Source: Streptomyces sp. H39-S7
GTDB lineage: Bacteria; Actinomycetota; Actinomycetes; Streptomycetales; Streptomycetaceae
Length of the DNA: 64,000 nucleotides
Reading direction: 5' to 3'
Assembly (NCBI RefSeq): GCF_027158205.1
Contig: NZ_JAPVLU010000008.1
Span: forward strand, 124,001-188,000
A model generated the notes under the pieces. It was given only the letters and a program-made list of their open reading frames with translations. It made no database searches and was not told where the DNA came from. Position numbers and translations under genes: made by a program. Shown here in pieces: positions 26,642-35,564 of this stretch; positions within the stretch are counted from its first letter, which is position 1, and each line of letters begins with the position of its first letter.

Positions 26642-26770
26642 CCGGTCCCCCGTTCGCGGCGCCGTCCTGCGCCCGTTGCCGGACATCCTGCCACGTCAGT
26701 GATCACGGGCGCCGGGGTGCCGGGCCGGGTGGAGGAGCACGCCGTACGAGGGTCCGGAGAACGCGCCGCG

Positions 26771-27355
26771 TCAGGGCCCGACGAGTACCGCGACCAGGCG
26801 CTCCACCTGCGCACGCGCGTCCGGCGCGTCGACCGGGGTGGTCATCAGGAGGTGGTGGACGGTCCCGACCAGGGCCAGCGCGACTGCCGGCGTGTCGGTG
26901 CCGTCCACGAGGCGCCCGAGGCGCTGTTCGGCGTCCAGGTACTCGGCGATCGAGCCCTGGATCGTGGCGAAGCCCGGGGCGCCGGCCTCCAGCGCCTGAC
27001 GGATCCGCAGGGAGGCGGCGGGGCGGGTGACGGCGAGGCTCGCGACGGTGGGGCCGGCGGAGGTCAGCAGTGCCAGGGCGACGGTGACCAGGTTCCCGGC
27101 CACCGTGTCCCGTCCGGCGAGCCGGGGCAGTTCCCGGGCCTGCCGCGCGGTGCGCGCGAACCGGTCCAGGACGAGTTCGGCGACGAACTCGTCCAGGCCG
27201 GCGAAGTGGGCGTGCAGCATCCCCTTGGCGCAGTTCGCCTCGCCGGTGATCGCCCGGCTGGTCAGCGCGGCCGGCCCCTCGCGCGCCAGGACCTGCTCGG
27301 CGGCGGCGAACAGCCGCCGGCGGACATCCGGTACAGCCACTCCACGCGGTGACAT
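26771..27355 (-). CDS. TetR-family transcriptional regulator
   Basis: Protein of 194 aa. N-terminal HTH: VRRRLFAAAEQVLAREGPAA then LTSRAITGEANCAKGMLHAHF. The GCAKG-type turn (EANCAKGMLHAHFAG) is shared by a subset of actinomycete TetR repressors. The ATG at 27355 has GGAGGAGGAG upstream. It is divergent from a class I methyltransferase, and a long nested palindrome lies between the starts (27406-27448). The ligand is unknown. Confidence 0.88.
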   Translation of the reverse strand: MSPRGVAVPDVRRRLFAAAEQVLAREGPAALTSRAITGEANCAKGMLHAHFAGLDEFVAELVLDRFARTARQARELPRLAGRDTVAGNLVTVALALLTSAGPTVASLAVTRPAASLRIRQALEAGAPGFATIQGSIAEYLDAEQRLGRLVDGTDTPAVALALVGTVHHLLMTTPVDAPDARAQVERLVAVLVGP

Positions 27356-27405
27356 CAGGCTCCTCCTCCGACGCCGCAACTCCCCCTCGTCTATTGGGGG
27401 TTGCC

Positions 27406-27448
27406 AGTATGGGCAAGCGCCCATACTGTTTGGGCGCTTGCCCATACT
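27406..27448. promoter_or_regulatory. Nested palindromic operator between TetR and methyltransferase
   Basis: Two 18-bp perfect arms, AGTATGGGCAAGCGCCCA and its exact complement, are separated by 7 nt. Inside the left half is a second palindrome of 22 bp (AGTATGGGC aagc GCCCATACT, 27406-27427). Thus two overlapping TetR-type sites share sequence, ending 36 bp before the methyltransferase ATG. Confidence 0.8.
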
Positions 27449-27483
27449 AGCCCTGGCAAGCCCCGACCCGCCGGAGGTACGCA

Positions 27484-28347
27484 ATGCCGCACGTCGTCAA
27501 CACCGAGCAGGAGCAGGCATGGAACGGATACGAGGGCGCGCATTGGGCCCGGAACCAAGAGCGTTGGGACGCCGTGAACGAGGGATTCAACGAGCCCCTG
27601 CTCACCGCCGCCGCGATCGGCGAGCGGCACCACGTGCTGGACATCGGCTGCGGAGCCGGGTGCACGACGCGGCTGGCGGCCCGCCGGGCGGTCAACGGCC
27701 GCGCCCTGGGCCTGGACCTGTCGGCACCGATGCTGGAACGCGCCCGGGAGTCGGCCCGGCACGAGGGTCTGCCCAACGTCGCCTTCGAGCAGGGCGACGC
27801 CCAGGTCCATCCCTTCGAGCCGGCCACGTTCGATGCCGTGATCAGCCGCTTCGGGGTGATGTTCTTCGCCGATCCCCACGCCGCCTTCGCCAACATCGCC
27901 ACGGCCCTGCGGCCGGGCGGCCGCCTGGCGTTCGTCTGCGGCGCGGACGCCGAGCGCAACGAGTGGCTGCAGGCCGTCATGGAACTGCGGGCCTTCCTGC
28001 CCCTCGGAACGTTCGGTGCGCCGGAGCGGTCCGGGGCACCGACGGGTCCGGGCATGTTCTCCCTCGCGGACCCGGACGCCACCCGCGCGATGCTCTCCGC
28101 CGCCGGCTTCGAGCACATCACCGCGACCCATGTGGAGGCGTACGGAAGCTGGGGGAAGGACGCGGACGAAGCGGCCGGCTTCCTGCTGGGTTCCGGTCCC
28201 GGACGGCATCTGACGGAGCAGGTCGGGGCCGAGGAGCGGGACGCCGCCCGCCGGGCCCTCACGGACACCCTGCGCACCCATGAGGAGAACGGCGCGGTAC
28301 GGCTGCGCGGCACCGGCTGGCTGGTCACCGCCGACCGCCCGCGGTAG
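27484..28347 (+). CDS. Class I SAM-dependent methyltransferase
   Basis: Protein of 287 aa. SAM-binding motif I is VLDIGCGAGCTTRLA (about residues 51-65), followed by the acidic loop ALGLDLSAPMLERAR, motif GDAQVHPF and the post-motif ISRFGVMFFADPHAAF, typical of UbiE/COQ5-like small-molecule methyltransferases. The substrate is unknown. ATG 27484 with GGAGG 5 nt upstream. It is divergent from TetR and downstream of the nested operator, so it is probably de-repressed by that regulator's ligand. Confidence 0.87.
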   Translation: MPHVVNTEQEQAWNGYEGAHWARNQERWDAVNEGFNEPLLTAAAIGERHHVLDIGCGAGCTTRLAARRAVNGRALGLDLSAPMLERARESARHEGLPNVAFEQGDAQVHPFEPATFDAVISRFGVMFFADPHAAFANIATALRPGGRLAFVCGADAERNEWLQAVMELRAFLPLGTFGAPERSGAPTGPGMFSLADPDATRAMLSAAGFEHITATHVEAYGSWGKDADEAAGFLLGSGPGRHLTEQVGAEERDAARRALTDTLRTHEENGAVRLRGTGWLVTADRPR

Positions 28348-28515
28348 CGACGGCCTTCCGGCGCACGTCGCCAACGTCTCCTACGCGTCCGGCAGACGGC
28401 GGACGGCATGCCCATCCCATGAAATAGTGGGCGTTTCGGACCCGCCGGCGCGGTCCCGTATCGTGTCGGCCCGAGCGGCGCAGGACGGCACCGGTGGGAT
28501 GAGGAGGGTGAACGG

Positions 28516-29241
28516 ATGAGCGCGCGTTTCGAGGAGATCGACTGGCAGCCGACGCCGATGGGCGACATCAGTCTGCGACGGCGACGCGACCCCGTGTCCG
28601 GCGACGAGGTCTACGAGGTGAAGCTCGGGGACGAGTTCCTGATGTCCAGCCTCTTCACCGCGGGCGAGATCGCACTCACCCGGCTCGGCCTCGCGCAGCT
28701 GCCGGACACCGCCCACCTGGATGTCGTCGTGGGCGGACTCGGCCTCGGGTACACCGCGCGAACGGCGTTGGACGACCCGCGAGTGCGCTCGCTGATCGTG
28801 GTCGACACGCTGGGCGAGGTGATCGACTGGCACCGGCGCGGCCTGGTCCCCCTGGGTGCCGGACTGGCCTCCGACCCCCGCTGCCGTCTGGTGCAGGGTG
28901 ACTTCTTCACGATGGTCGGCGACGCCACCGGCCTCGATCCGCAGACACCCGACCGCCGCTTCCACGCCATCCTGCTGGACGTCGACCACTCGCCGCGCCA
29001 CGTGCTGCACCCGCGCCACGCGGCGCTCTACCAGCCCGCGGGGCTGCGCGCGCTCGCCGACCGCCTGCACCCCGAAGGTGTCTTCGCGCTGTGGTCGAAC
29101 GACCCGCCGGACGAGGAGTTCTCCTCCGTCCTCGCGGAGGTCTTCGCCCAATCCCAGGCCCACGTCGTCGACTTCGACAATCCCCTGCAGGAGGGGACCG
29201 CGACCAACACCGTCTACGTGGCGAGAACAGCGCGGCAGTAG
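28516..29241 (+). CDS. Spermidine synthase-like methyltransferase-fold protein
   Basis: Protein of 241 aa. The Rossmann-like SAM domain shows DVVVGGLGLGYTARTAL, the acidic IVVDTLGEVIDWHRRG, and the DDH-like stretch AILLDVDHSPRHVL, as in polyamine aminopropyltransferase-like proteins. The active-site acidic DxxD of true spermidine synthase is not clearly kept (LLDVDHSP), so another substrate is likely. ATG with GAGGAGGGTGAACGG upstream. It is 170 bp downstream of the methyltransferase, possibly a separate promoter. Confidence 0.75.
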   Translation: MSARFEEIDWQPTPMGDISLRRRRDPVSGDEVYEVKLGDEFLMSSLFTAGEIALTRLGLAQLPDTAHLDVVVGGLGLGYTARTALDDPRVRSLIVVDTLGEVIDWHRRGLVPLGAGLASDPRCRLVQGDFFTMVGDATGLDPQTPDRRFHAILLDVDHSPRHVLHPRHAALYQPAGLRALADRLHPEGVFALWSNDPPDEEFSSVLAEVFAQSQAHVVDFDNPLQEGTATNTVYVARTARQ

Positions 29242-29393
29242 TCCCCGGAGGGCCGGGCGGACGGCGGCCCTCCGGTCGGAAGTGCGTGCGAGGACACTCT
29301 TTACAGTCCAGCTCCTTACTGACACGGTCTCTTGGTTACCGCCGGGTTCAATTGGGGGGCGCGGCGGTCACTGACGTGTCTGGGGGGACCGTT

Positions 29394-31937
29394 GTGCCGT
29401 TTCTGTCGTCGCGTTTGCCGTGGCTGCTCCGTCCGCGCTCACGCTGGCTCATAGTGACCTCGCTCGGCGCGGTCGTCGCCGCGTTCGTGCCGTTCCTGGC
29501 GGCGGGCGGGCCCGCCGTCGCGGACGGCCGGCCGGCCGTCCCCGTCGTGGGCGGTACGGCCCCACCACCCGCTCCGCACCACGGTGTCGCACCGGCGTCC
29601 GCCATGCAGCCGATCGCGCCGGTCCTGTCCAGGGCCGGCTGGACGGCGGCGGCCGGCGACGAGGAGACGGTCGGCGAGAACGGCCGGGCGGCCAACGTCC
29701 TGGACGGGAACCCCGCCACGCTGTGGCACAGCAAGTGGACGGCGCCCGCCACCGCGCTGCCGCACAGCCTCACCATCGACATGCACCGCACGGCGGTGGT
29801 GTCCGCCTTCGTCTACCGGCCGCGCAGCAACGGACCCAACGGCCGGGTCGGCGTCTACGCCATAGCGCTCAGCGCGGACGGGCTGACGTGGACACCGCCG
29901 GTGGCCACCGGCACGCTGCCGGACGACAGCACCGTCAAGACGTTGAACTTCGCGGCCCAGGGCACCAGGTTCGTGCGGCTGACCGCCTCGACGGAGGCCG
30001 GAAACCGCGGCCCGTGGACGTCGGCGGCCGAGATCGACCTGCTGGGTGATCCCGGCCTGCCCGCCTCCGTCGTCGAACTCCCCGTCACCGGCTGGACCGC
30101 CACCGCCGGCGATGAGGAGACGTCCGCGGAGAACAACCGGGCCGGCAATGTCCTGGACGGTGACGCCACCACCCTGTGGCACAGCAAGTGGTCCGGCACA
30201 CCCACCGCCCTGCCGCACGCCATCACGCTGGACATGCATACCGACCAGCTCGTATCCGCGCTCAGTTACACCCCCCGCGTCTCGGGGGCCAACGGCCGGA
30301 TCGGCGCCTACTCCGTGGCCACCAGCCTCGACGGAGTCACCTTCGGGGCCCCGCTGGCCGCCGGGACGTGGAAGGACGACGACACGGTCAAGAGCGCCAC
30401 GTTCACCGCGCCGACCACGGCCCGGTTCGTGCGCCTGACCGCCACCAGCGAGGCCGGCGGCCGCGGACCGTGGTCCTCCGCGGCCGAGATCCGCCTCAGC
30501 GGGCCCGCCGACCCGGCCGTCGCCGGGTCGTGGAGCCCGGTCACCGGCTTCCCGCTCGTACCGGTGGCGACCGCGCTGCTGCCGAACAACAAACTGCTCG
30601 CCTGGTCGGCGTACGCCATCGACCGCTTCGGCGGCAGCAACGGCTACACCCAGACCGCCATCATGGATCTCACCACCGGCCAGGTCACCCAGCGGCGCGT
30701 CGACAACACCGGTCACGACATGTTCTGCCCCGGCATCGCGATGCTCGCCGACGGCCGTGTGCTGGTCACCGGCGGCAGCAACGCCGCCCGTGCCAGCATC
30801 TACGATCCCCGCACCGATGCCTGGTCCGCGGCCGTGGACATGAACATCCCGCGCGGCTACCAGGCCATGACGCTGCTCTCCAACGGCGACGCCTTCGTCC
30901 TCGGCGGCTCCTGGAGCGGCGGCCAGGGAGGCAAGGACGGCGAGGTGTGGTCCGCCGCGACCAGCACCTGGCGCAAGCTGCCCGGCGTACCGGCCACCAC
31001 CACGATGACCGCGGATCCCGCCGGCCCCTACCGGGCCGACAACCACCAGTGGCTCTACGGCACGTCCAACGGCCGGGTACTCCAGTTGGGACCCAGCAAG
31101 CAGCTCAACTGGATCGACACCACCGGCGACGGCAGCATCACCCCGGCCGGGGTCCGCGCCGACAGCCCGGACGCGATGAACGGGAACGCCATCGCCTACG
31201 ACATCGGGAAACTCCTCACGCTCGGCGGCGCCACCGCGTACCAGGACGTCAACGCCACCAACCGCGCATACACCGTCGATCTCACGGCCGGCCCGCAGCC
31301 CGTCAGCACCCGCACCGGCGACATGGCCTTCGCCCGCGCCTTCAGCAACAGCGTCGTCATGCCGGACGGCAAGGTCGCCGTCTTCGGCGGCCAGTCCAGG
31401 CCCGTCCCCTTCTCCGATGCCACCTCCGCCATGACCCCGGAGATCTGGGATCCGGCCACCGGCGCCTTCACCCGCATGGCCACCATGGCCGTACCCCGCA
31501 ACTACCACAGTGTCGCCAACCTGCTCCCCGACGGCCGAATATTCTCCGGCGGGGGCGGGCTGTGCGGCGACTGCGCCACCAACCACTTCGACGGAGCGAT
31601 ATTCACCCCGCCGTACCTGCTCAACCCCGACGGCACGCAGCGACCGCGACCCGTCATCACCAGCACACCGCCCGCGACGGCTGGTTACGGCAGCACGCTG
31701 ACCGTCACGACCGGCACGCCGGTCACCGCCTTCTCCCTCGTCCGCACCGGAGCGGCCACCCACTCCACGGACAACGACCAGCGCCGCGTGCCGCTCGCCT
31801 CGCGCCAGGTGTCGGCCGGGGTCCACGAACTGACCATTCCCACCGACCCCGGCACGGCGCTGCCGGGCACCTACCTGCTGTTCGCCCTCAACGCCGCCGG
31901 AGTGCCCAGCATCGCGAAGACCATCACCCTCGGATAG
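29394..31937 (+). CDS. Secreted galactose oxidase-like copper radical oxidase with two discoidin domains
   Basis: Protein of 847 aa. The N-terminus is a membrane or signal segment (residues ~15-43), then two F5/8-type-C (CBM32) domains (about 70-205 and 225-360) sharing the block LWHSKW, a Kelch propeller and a C-terminal DUF1929-like domain. All galactose oxidase active-site residues are present: Cys445 (GHDMFCPG) and Tyr489 (RGYQAM) for the Tyr-Cys cofactor, Trp507 (GGSWSGG), Tyr704/His705 (RNYHSV) and His790 (AATHSTDNDQRR). Spacings Cys-Tyr (44), Tyr-Trp (18) and His-His (85) equal the fungal enzyme's 228/272/290/496/581. It should oxidise primary alcohols, such as galactose C6, to aldehydes with H2O2. 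GTG 29394 has GGGGGGA upstream. Confidence 0.9.
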   Translation: MPFLSSRLPWLLRPRSRWLIVTSLGAVVAAFVPFLAAGGPAVADGRPAVPVVGGTAPPPAPHHGVAPASAMQPIAPVLSRAGWTAAAGDEETVGENGRAANVLDGNPATLWHSKWTAPATALPHSLTIDMHRTAVVSAFVYRPRSNGPNGRVGVYAIALSADGLTWTPPVATGTLPDDSTVKTLNFAAQGTRFVRLTASTEAGNRGPWTSAAEIDLLGDPGLPASVVELPVTGWTATAGDEETSAENNRAGNVLDGDATTLWHSKWSGTPTALPHAITLDMHTDQLVSALSYTPRVSGANGRIGAYSVATSLDGVTFGAPLAAGTWKDDDTVKSATFTAPTTARFVRLTATSEAGGRGPWSSAAEIRLSGPADPAVAGSWSPVTGFPLVPVATALLPNNKLLAWSAYAIDRFGGSNGYTQTAIMDLTTGQVTQRRVDNTGHDMFCPGIAMLADGRVLVTGGSNAARASIYDPRTDAWSAAVDMNIPRGYQAMTLLSNGDAFVLGGSWSGGQGGKDGEVWSAATSTWRKLPGVPATTTMTADPAGPYRADNHQWLYGTSNGRVLQLGPSKQLNWIDTTGDGSITPAGVRADSPDAMNGNAIAYDIGKLLTLGGATAYQDVNATNRAYTVDLTAGPQPVSTRTGDMAFARAFSNSVVMPDGKVAVFGGQSRPVPFSDATSAMTPEIWDPATGAFTRMATMAVPRNYHSVANLLPDGRIFSGGGGLCGDCATNHFDGAIFTPPYLLNPDGTQRPRPVITSTPPATAGYGSTLTVTTGTPVTAFSLVRTGAATHSTDNDQRRVPLASRQVSAGVHELTIPTDPGTALPGTYLLFALNAAGVPSIAKTITLG

Positions 31938-31968
31938 GACGGCCTCGCGGTCCCGCTGGTCGCAGCGA

Positions 31969-32931
31969 TCACAACCAGCCGCGTTTGGCCGCCTGCAGGC
32001 CGGCCTGGAAGCGGGTCTTCGCGTCCAGCGCCTCCAGCAGGTGGGCCACGCGGCGGGTCATGGTCCGCTGGGTGATGCCGAGCGCGCGCGTGATCGTGGC
32101 GTCCTTCATCCCGGCCGCCAGCATGGAGAGCAACTCCTGGTCGGCGGGGGCCAGCGCGCCGGCCGCGCCCTTCTTGTCGACGGCCAGCGGGGTCGCCCGT
32201 TCCCACAGCAGGTCGAAGCAGGTGACCAGAGCCGTCAGCAGCGGAGAGGGATGGACGAACAGGGCGGCCATCGACTCGGTCGCCTCGAAGTTCAACGGGA
32301 TCATCGCGGCCCGCCGGTCCGCGATGAGCATCTTCATCCGCACCGCCGGCAGGCTCCTGGCCTGCTCGCCGGCGTCGATGCAGTCCTGGACGAAGGGCAT
32401 GCGCCCCTCGAGCGACACCGAGTCGTAGATCACCCGGCAGCTGATCCCGCGGCGCAGCAGCTCGAACTCGATCGGGTTGAACGTCGGACTGCTGAAGTAC
32501 GGCGGGCAGTCGATGACCTGCATCTCCTCCTCCGAGCCGAGCTGCATCTGCTCGACCCGGTTCAGCTGCGCCTCACGGCCCTCCACCAGCTCGACCAGCT
32601 CGCTGGGGTGGCCGGCGCCCTCGCCCTGCAGGCGCAGCGCGAGCGAGCGCACGTGTGCGCGGAGCTCGTCCAGTTCCCGCTCCCGGCGGGAGGCGAGTGA
32701 GCCGACGGCCGCTTCGGGAGGCGAGGCGACGTAGCGCACGGGCGAGCCCGTCAGCCGCGTGATGAGGCCGGCGTCCGCCAGGCGGCCCAATGCCGGTCGG
32801 AGGCGGGCCGCGGTCGAGCCGTCCCGGACGGCCAACTGGGCCGCGGTGCTGCGCGGTGCGGAGAGAAGATGCAGGTAGAGGGCGCTTTCCACCTCACCGA
32901 GCCCCACGGGCGCCAGGAAACCGTCAGACAC
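31969..32931 (-). CDS. TrmB-like/LuxR-type hybrid transcriptional regulator
   Basis: Protein of 320 aa. The N-terminus is a TrmB-like winged helix (GLGEVESALYLHLLSAPRST, AALGRL-type recognition helix), the middle an effector or PLD-like region (VIDCPPYFSSPTFNPIEFEL, GISCRVIYDS), and the C-terminus a LuxR/GerE HTH (LSMLAAGMKDATITRALGIT then QRTMTRRVAHLLEALDAKTR). This double-HTH design is common in Streptomyces but little studied. GTG start with GGGGG 4 nt before. It is convergent with the galactose oxidase gene (31-bp gap) and divergent from the ATP-binding protein. Confidence 0.8.
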   Translation of the reverse strand: MSDGFLAPVGLGEVESALYLHLLSAPRSTAAQLAVRDGSTAARLRPALGRLADAGLITRLTGSPVRYVASPPEAAVGSLASRRERELDELRAHVRSLALRLQGEGAGHPSELVELVEGREAQLNRVEQMQLGSEEEMQVIDCPPYFSSPTFNPIEFELLRRGISCRVIYDSVSLEGRMPFVQDCIDAGEQARSLPAVRMKMLIADRRAAMIPLNFEATESMAALFVHPSPLLTALVTCFDLLWERATPLAVDKKGAAGALAPADQELLSMLAAGMKDATITRALGITQRTMTRRVAHLLEALDAKTRFQAGLQAAKRGWL

Positions 32932-33140
32932 CGGACCCCCAAATGGGTGCGTCTACTTATGGTCAATGTCTACTATCCGGCATTCCCCTCAGGAAGGGGC
33001 CGGTTTACGGTGGGTTTCGGCCAATCCGTTCGAAGTCTCTGGATCGGCCTCCCCCAGCGGCAACACCCCGAAGCGGCCCGCTCGGCCTACGGACACGTTC
33101 GACCCGGGTTCGATGCCGCTCCACCGGAAGGATCCGCGCT

Positions 33141-33611
33141 GTGCCGGTCTCCATCCAGTCCCAGCTCCGCCAACGCATCTTCACGGTGCCCACGGTCGCG
33201 ATCTCGGTGCCGACCGCCCGGCGCCGCGCGCGAGCGCATCTCGCCGCGTGGGATCTGGACGTGGAGCACCCCGTGGTGGAGACGGCCCTGGTCATCCTGA
33301 CCGAGTTCCTGACCAACAGTGTCCAGCACACCGCGCACCGCTCTCCGACCGCCGACATCATTCTGGCGCTCGGCCCGCGCTGTCTCATCGTCGCCGTGCA
33401 CGACCGCCACCCCCACTGCCCCCGCCCGACCCCCGCACCGCATGCGGACGGGAGCGGCGGCTGGGGGCTGCGCCTGGTGGCGGATCTCGCCGCGGAGGCC
33501 CGCGGGAGCATCCATACGCACACCGACGCCGACGAGCAGGGGAAGACGCTCCTGGTCCGGCTGCCCCGCCCCGACCGGACTCCGCCGTGCGCGCGGGACG
33601 CCTTCCTCTAG
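33141..33611 (+). CDS. RsbW/SpoIIAB-like ATP-binding (anti-sigma type) protein
   Basis: Protein of 156 aa. A GHKL ATPase: N-box LTEFLTNSVQH, degenerate G1 box, and the G2 glycine block GSGGWGLRLVADLAAE. There is no sensor or receiver domain. Such orphan Streptomyces kinases usually partner with anti-sigma-factor antagonists and PP2C phosphatases; none is seen nearby, so the partner is elsewhere. GTG start at 33141, with GGAAGGA 8 nt upstream; upstream in-frame codons lack a ribosome binding site. It is divergent from the TrmB/LuxR regulator. Confidence 0.8.
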   Translation: MPVSIQSQLRQRIFTVPTVAISVPTARRRARAHLAAWDLDVEHPVVETALVILTEFLTNSVQHTAHRSPTADIILALGPRCLIVAVHDRHPHCPRPTPAPHADGSGGWGLRLVADLAAEARGSIHTHTDADEQGKTLLVRLPRPDRTPPCARDAFL

Positions 33612-33644
33612 CGTTTCCTCCCGCCGGGCGTTCGTCGGCTCATC

Positions 33645-34604
33645 TCACGCGGCGGAGCGGCGGAACGAGGACCGGTAGGCGTACGGGGTCACTCCGACGA
33701 CTCGTTTGAAGCGCTCACGGAACGCGGTCGGCGACCCGAAACCCGCCTGCGCCGCGATCCGCTCGATCGCGTGGTCGGTAGTCTCCAGCAGGAACTGCGC
33801 TCTCCGTACGCGCGCCCGCAGCAGCCACTGCAGCGGTGTGGTGCCGGTCTGCTCCCGGAACCGCCGGCTGAACGTCCGCTCGCTCATCCCACCGCGCGCG
33901 GCCATGGCATCCAGCGTGATGTCCTGGCCGAGGTGGTCCTCGATCCACGACAGCACCGGTTCCAGCAGCGACCCCCGGGCCACCGGCGGTTGCGCGTGGA
34001 CGATGAACTGCGCCTGGCCACCCTCGCGTTCCAGCGGCACGACCGCCATCCGGGCGGCGTCGGCCGCCACGGCCGAACCCAGGTCACGGCGGATCATGTA
34101 CAGGCACAGATCCAGGCCGGCCGCCGCACCGGCGGAGGTGAGGAGCTGGCCGTTGTCGACGTACAGGACGTCGGGCTCTACCTCGACCAGGGGGAACCGC
34201 GCGGCGAACTGCTCCGCCGCCACCCAGTGGGTCGTCGCCCGCAGCCCGTCCAGCAGGCCCGTCGCCGCCAGGATGAACGCGCCGGTGCAGATCGAGGCGA
34301 TGCGCGTGCCCGAGGCGGCCGCGGCGCGCAGCGCGTCGAGCACCTCGGGTGCCGGCGGCGGGGCGTCTTCCGCGCACCCCGGAACGATGATCGTGTCCGC
34401 CTCCGCCAGCGCCTCGAGACCCCAGGGAACGCGCAGGGCGAACGCCTCACCGGCGACCTCCGGCGCGGCGCCGCACACCCGCACGCGGTAGGGCCGGCGC
34501 CCGTCGGGAAGGCGGGTGCGCCCGAACGCGTCGATGGGCGTCGCCATGTCGAAGGGCACCACGTGATCCAGGACGAGGACTGCGACCGTATGCACGCGGT
34601 ACAC
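33645..34604 (-). CDS. GlxA-type regulator (DJ-1/PfpI domain plus AraC HTH)
   Basis: Protein of 319 aa. The N-terminal glutamine-amidotransferase-like domain (residues ~5-180) has LVLDHVVPFDMATPIDAF, VPGCAEDA and the Cys region SICTGAFILA. The C-terminal AraC double HTH (about 215-315) has ITLDAMAARGGMSERTFSRR and GFGSPTAFRERFKRVVG. Such regulators control carbon, amine or development genes. The GTG at 34604 lacks a Shine-Dalgarno and a TATCGT lies just upstream, so the mRNA may be leaderless; GTG 34595 is an alternative. Divergent from the DUF2269-like gene. Confidence 0.85.
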   Translation of the reverse strand: MYRVHTVAVLVLDHVVPFDMATPIDAFGRTRLPDGRRPYRVRVCGAAPEVAGEAFALRVPWGLEALAEADTIIVPGCAEDAPPPAPEVLDALRAAAASGTRIASICTGAFILAATGLLDGLRATTHWVAAEQFAARFPLVEVEPDVLYVDNGQLLTSAGAAAGLDLCLYMIRRDLGSAVAADAARMAVVPLEREGGQAQFIVHAQPPVARGSLLEPVLSWIEDHLGQDITLDAMAARGGMSERTFSRRFREQTGTTPLQWLLRARVRRAQFLLETTDHAIERIAAQAGFGSPTAFRERFKRVVGVTPYAYRSSFRRSAA

Positions 34605-34803
34605 GATAGGCGGGTTTCCGCCGCAGGAGGATATGCCTGTTCACCGGGCTGTCGCCTCGGACAGATGCAGGTCGGACATATGGCGGGAACCCGTTGGCAT
34701 TTGGCGTTCCGGCCCATGGGAGACCTGCGGCGCTCCGCTTAGCGTGTGGTGCGGCCACACCGGCCACCGGTCGATCCGTCCCAACCGAAAGCGCATCCGC
34801 AAC

Positions 34804-35271
34804 GTGACGAAATTCCTCCTCGCCGTCCACGTCCTGGCCGCCATCGTCGCGATCGGCCCCGTGACGGTCGCCGCCAGCATGCTGCCGGTCGCAGCCCGCC
34901 GCGCCCAGGCGGCGAGTCCGGACGCCTCGTCCCTCGCCACGGTCCGCCTGCTGCACCGCATCTGCCGCGTGTACGCCGTGATCGCCCTGACGGTCCCGGT
35001 CTTCGGGTTCGCCACCGCGAGCAGCCTCGGTGTCCTCGGTGACACCTGGCTCATCGTCTCCATCGTGCTCACCGCTGTCGCCGCGGCGGTCCTGGCGCTG
35101 CTGGTGCTGCCCCGCCAGGACGCCCTGCTGGCCCAGCTCGACGCCGGATCACCCCCCGTCGAGCGCAGCACGACCGTACGGCTGGCGATGCTCACCGGGG
35201 TCTTCAACCTGCTGTGGGCAGCGGTGACCGTCCTGATGATCATTCGGCCCGGATCCACCACAGGAGCCTGA
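34804..35271 (+). CDS. DUF2269-like small membrane protein
   Basis: Protein of 155 aa with four predicted helices (about residues 2-24, 52-75, 80-103 and 132-150). The pattern (TKFLLAVHVLAAIVAIGPVT at the start, conserved LHRICRVYAV) fits DUF2269-type integral membrane proteins of unknown function. The GTG at 34804 begins directly at the first helix; the upstream ribosome site is weak. It is followed 2 bp later by another small membrane protein, so the two form an operon. Confidence 0.7.
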   Translation: MTKFLLAVHVLAAIVAIGPVTVAASMLPVAARRAQAASPDASSLATVRLLHRICRVYAVIALTVPVFGFATASSLGVLGDTWLIVSIVLTAVAAAVLALLVLPRQDALLAQLDAGSPPVERSTTVRLAMLTGVFNLLWAAVTVLMIIRPGSTTGA

Positions 35272-35273
35272 CG

Positions 35274-35549
35274 ATGAACCGCACCCGGCAGCCGCTGCGC
35301 GTCTCCGCCGCCGTCGAACTGGCCTCCCTCGTGGTCCTGTTGGCCAACGTGTGCACGGTGCACCTGCCCGCGATCTCCTCGCTGGCCGGCCCCGTCCACG
35401 GCTGCGCCTACCTGTTCACCGTCATCGCCGGTGCGCGCGATCCGGGCAGGACCCGGCGCACCACCGCCCTGACGCTGATCCCCGGCGTCGGCGGCCTTCT
35501 CGCCCTGCGCCGGCTGACAGCGCGGGAAGCGGACGGCGTCACGCCGTGA
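35274..35549 (+). CDS. DUF3817-like small membrane protein
   Basis: Protein of 91 aa with two to three hydrophobic helices. It resembles DUF3817 proteins: RVSAAVELASLVVLLANVCT, then GPVHGCAYLFTVIA and a closing TLIPGVGGLLALRRL. The ATG at 35274 has AGGAG 7 nt upstream and starts 2 bp after the DUF2269-like stop. Function unknown; converges on DoxX. Confidence 0.65.
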   Translation: MNRTRQPLRVSAAVELASLVVLLANVCTVHLPAISSLAGPVHGCAYLFTVIAGARDPGRTRRTTALTLIPGVGGLLALRRLTAREADGVTP

Positions 35550-35564
35550 GAGCGCGCCGGGGTC

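Noticed and set aside
25262..27352. Long plus-strand frame across the D-cysteine desulfhydrase and TetR genes
   Set aside because: Overlaps three well-supported genes antisense or out of frame; sequence is compositionally biased and domain-free.
29439..31826. 795-codon minus-strand frame opposite the galactose oxidase
   Set aside because: Product is low-complexity Gly/Ala/Arg/Val without any fold signature; the opposite strand encodes an enzyme with all catalytic residues.
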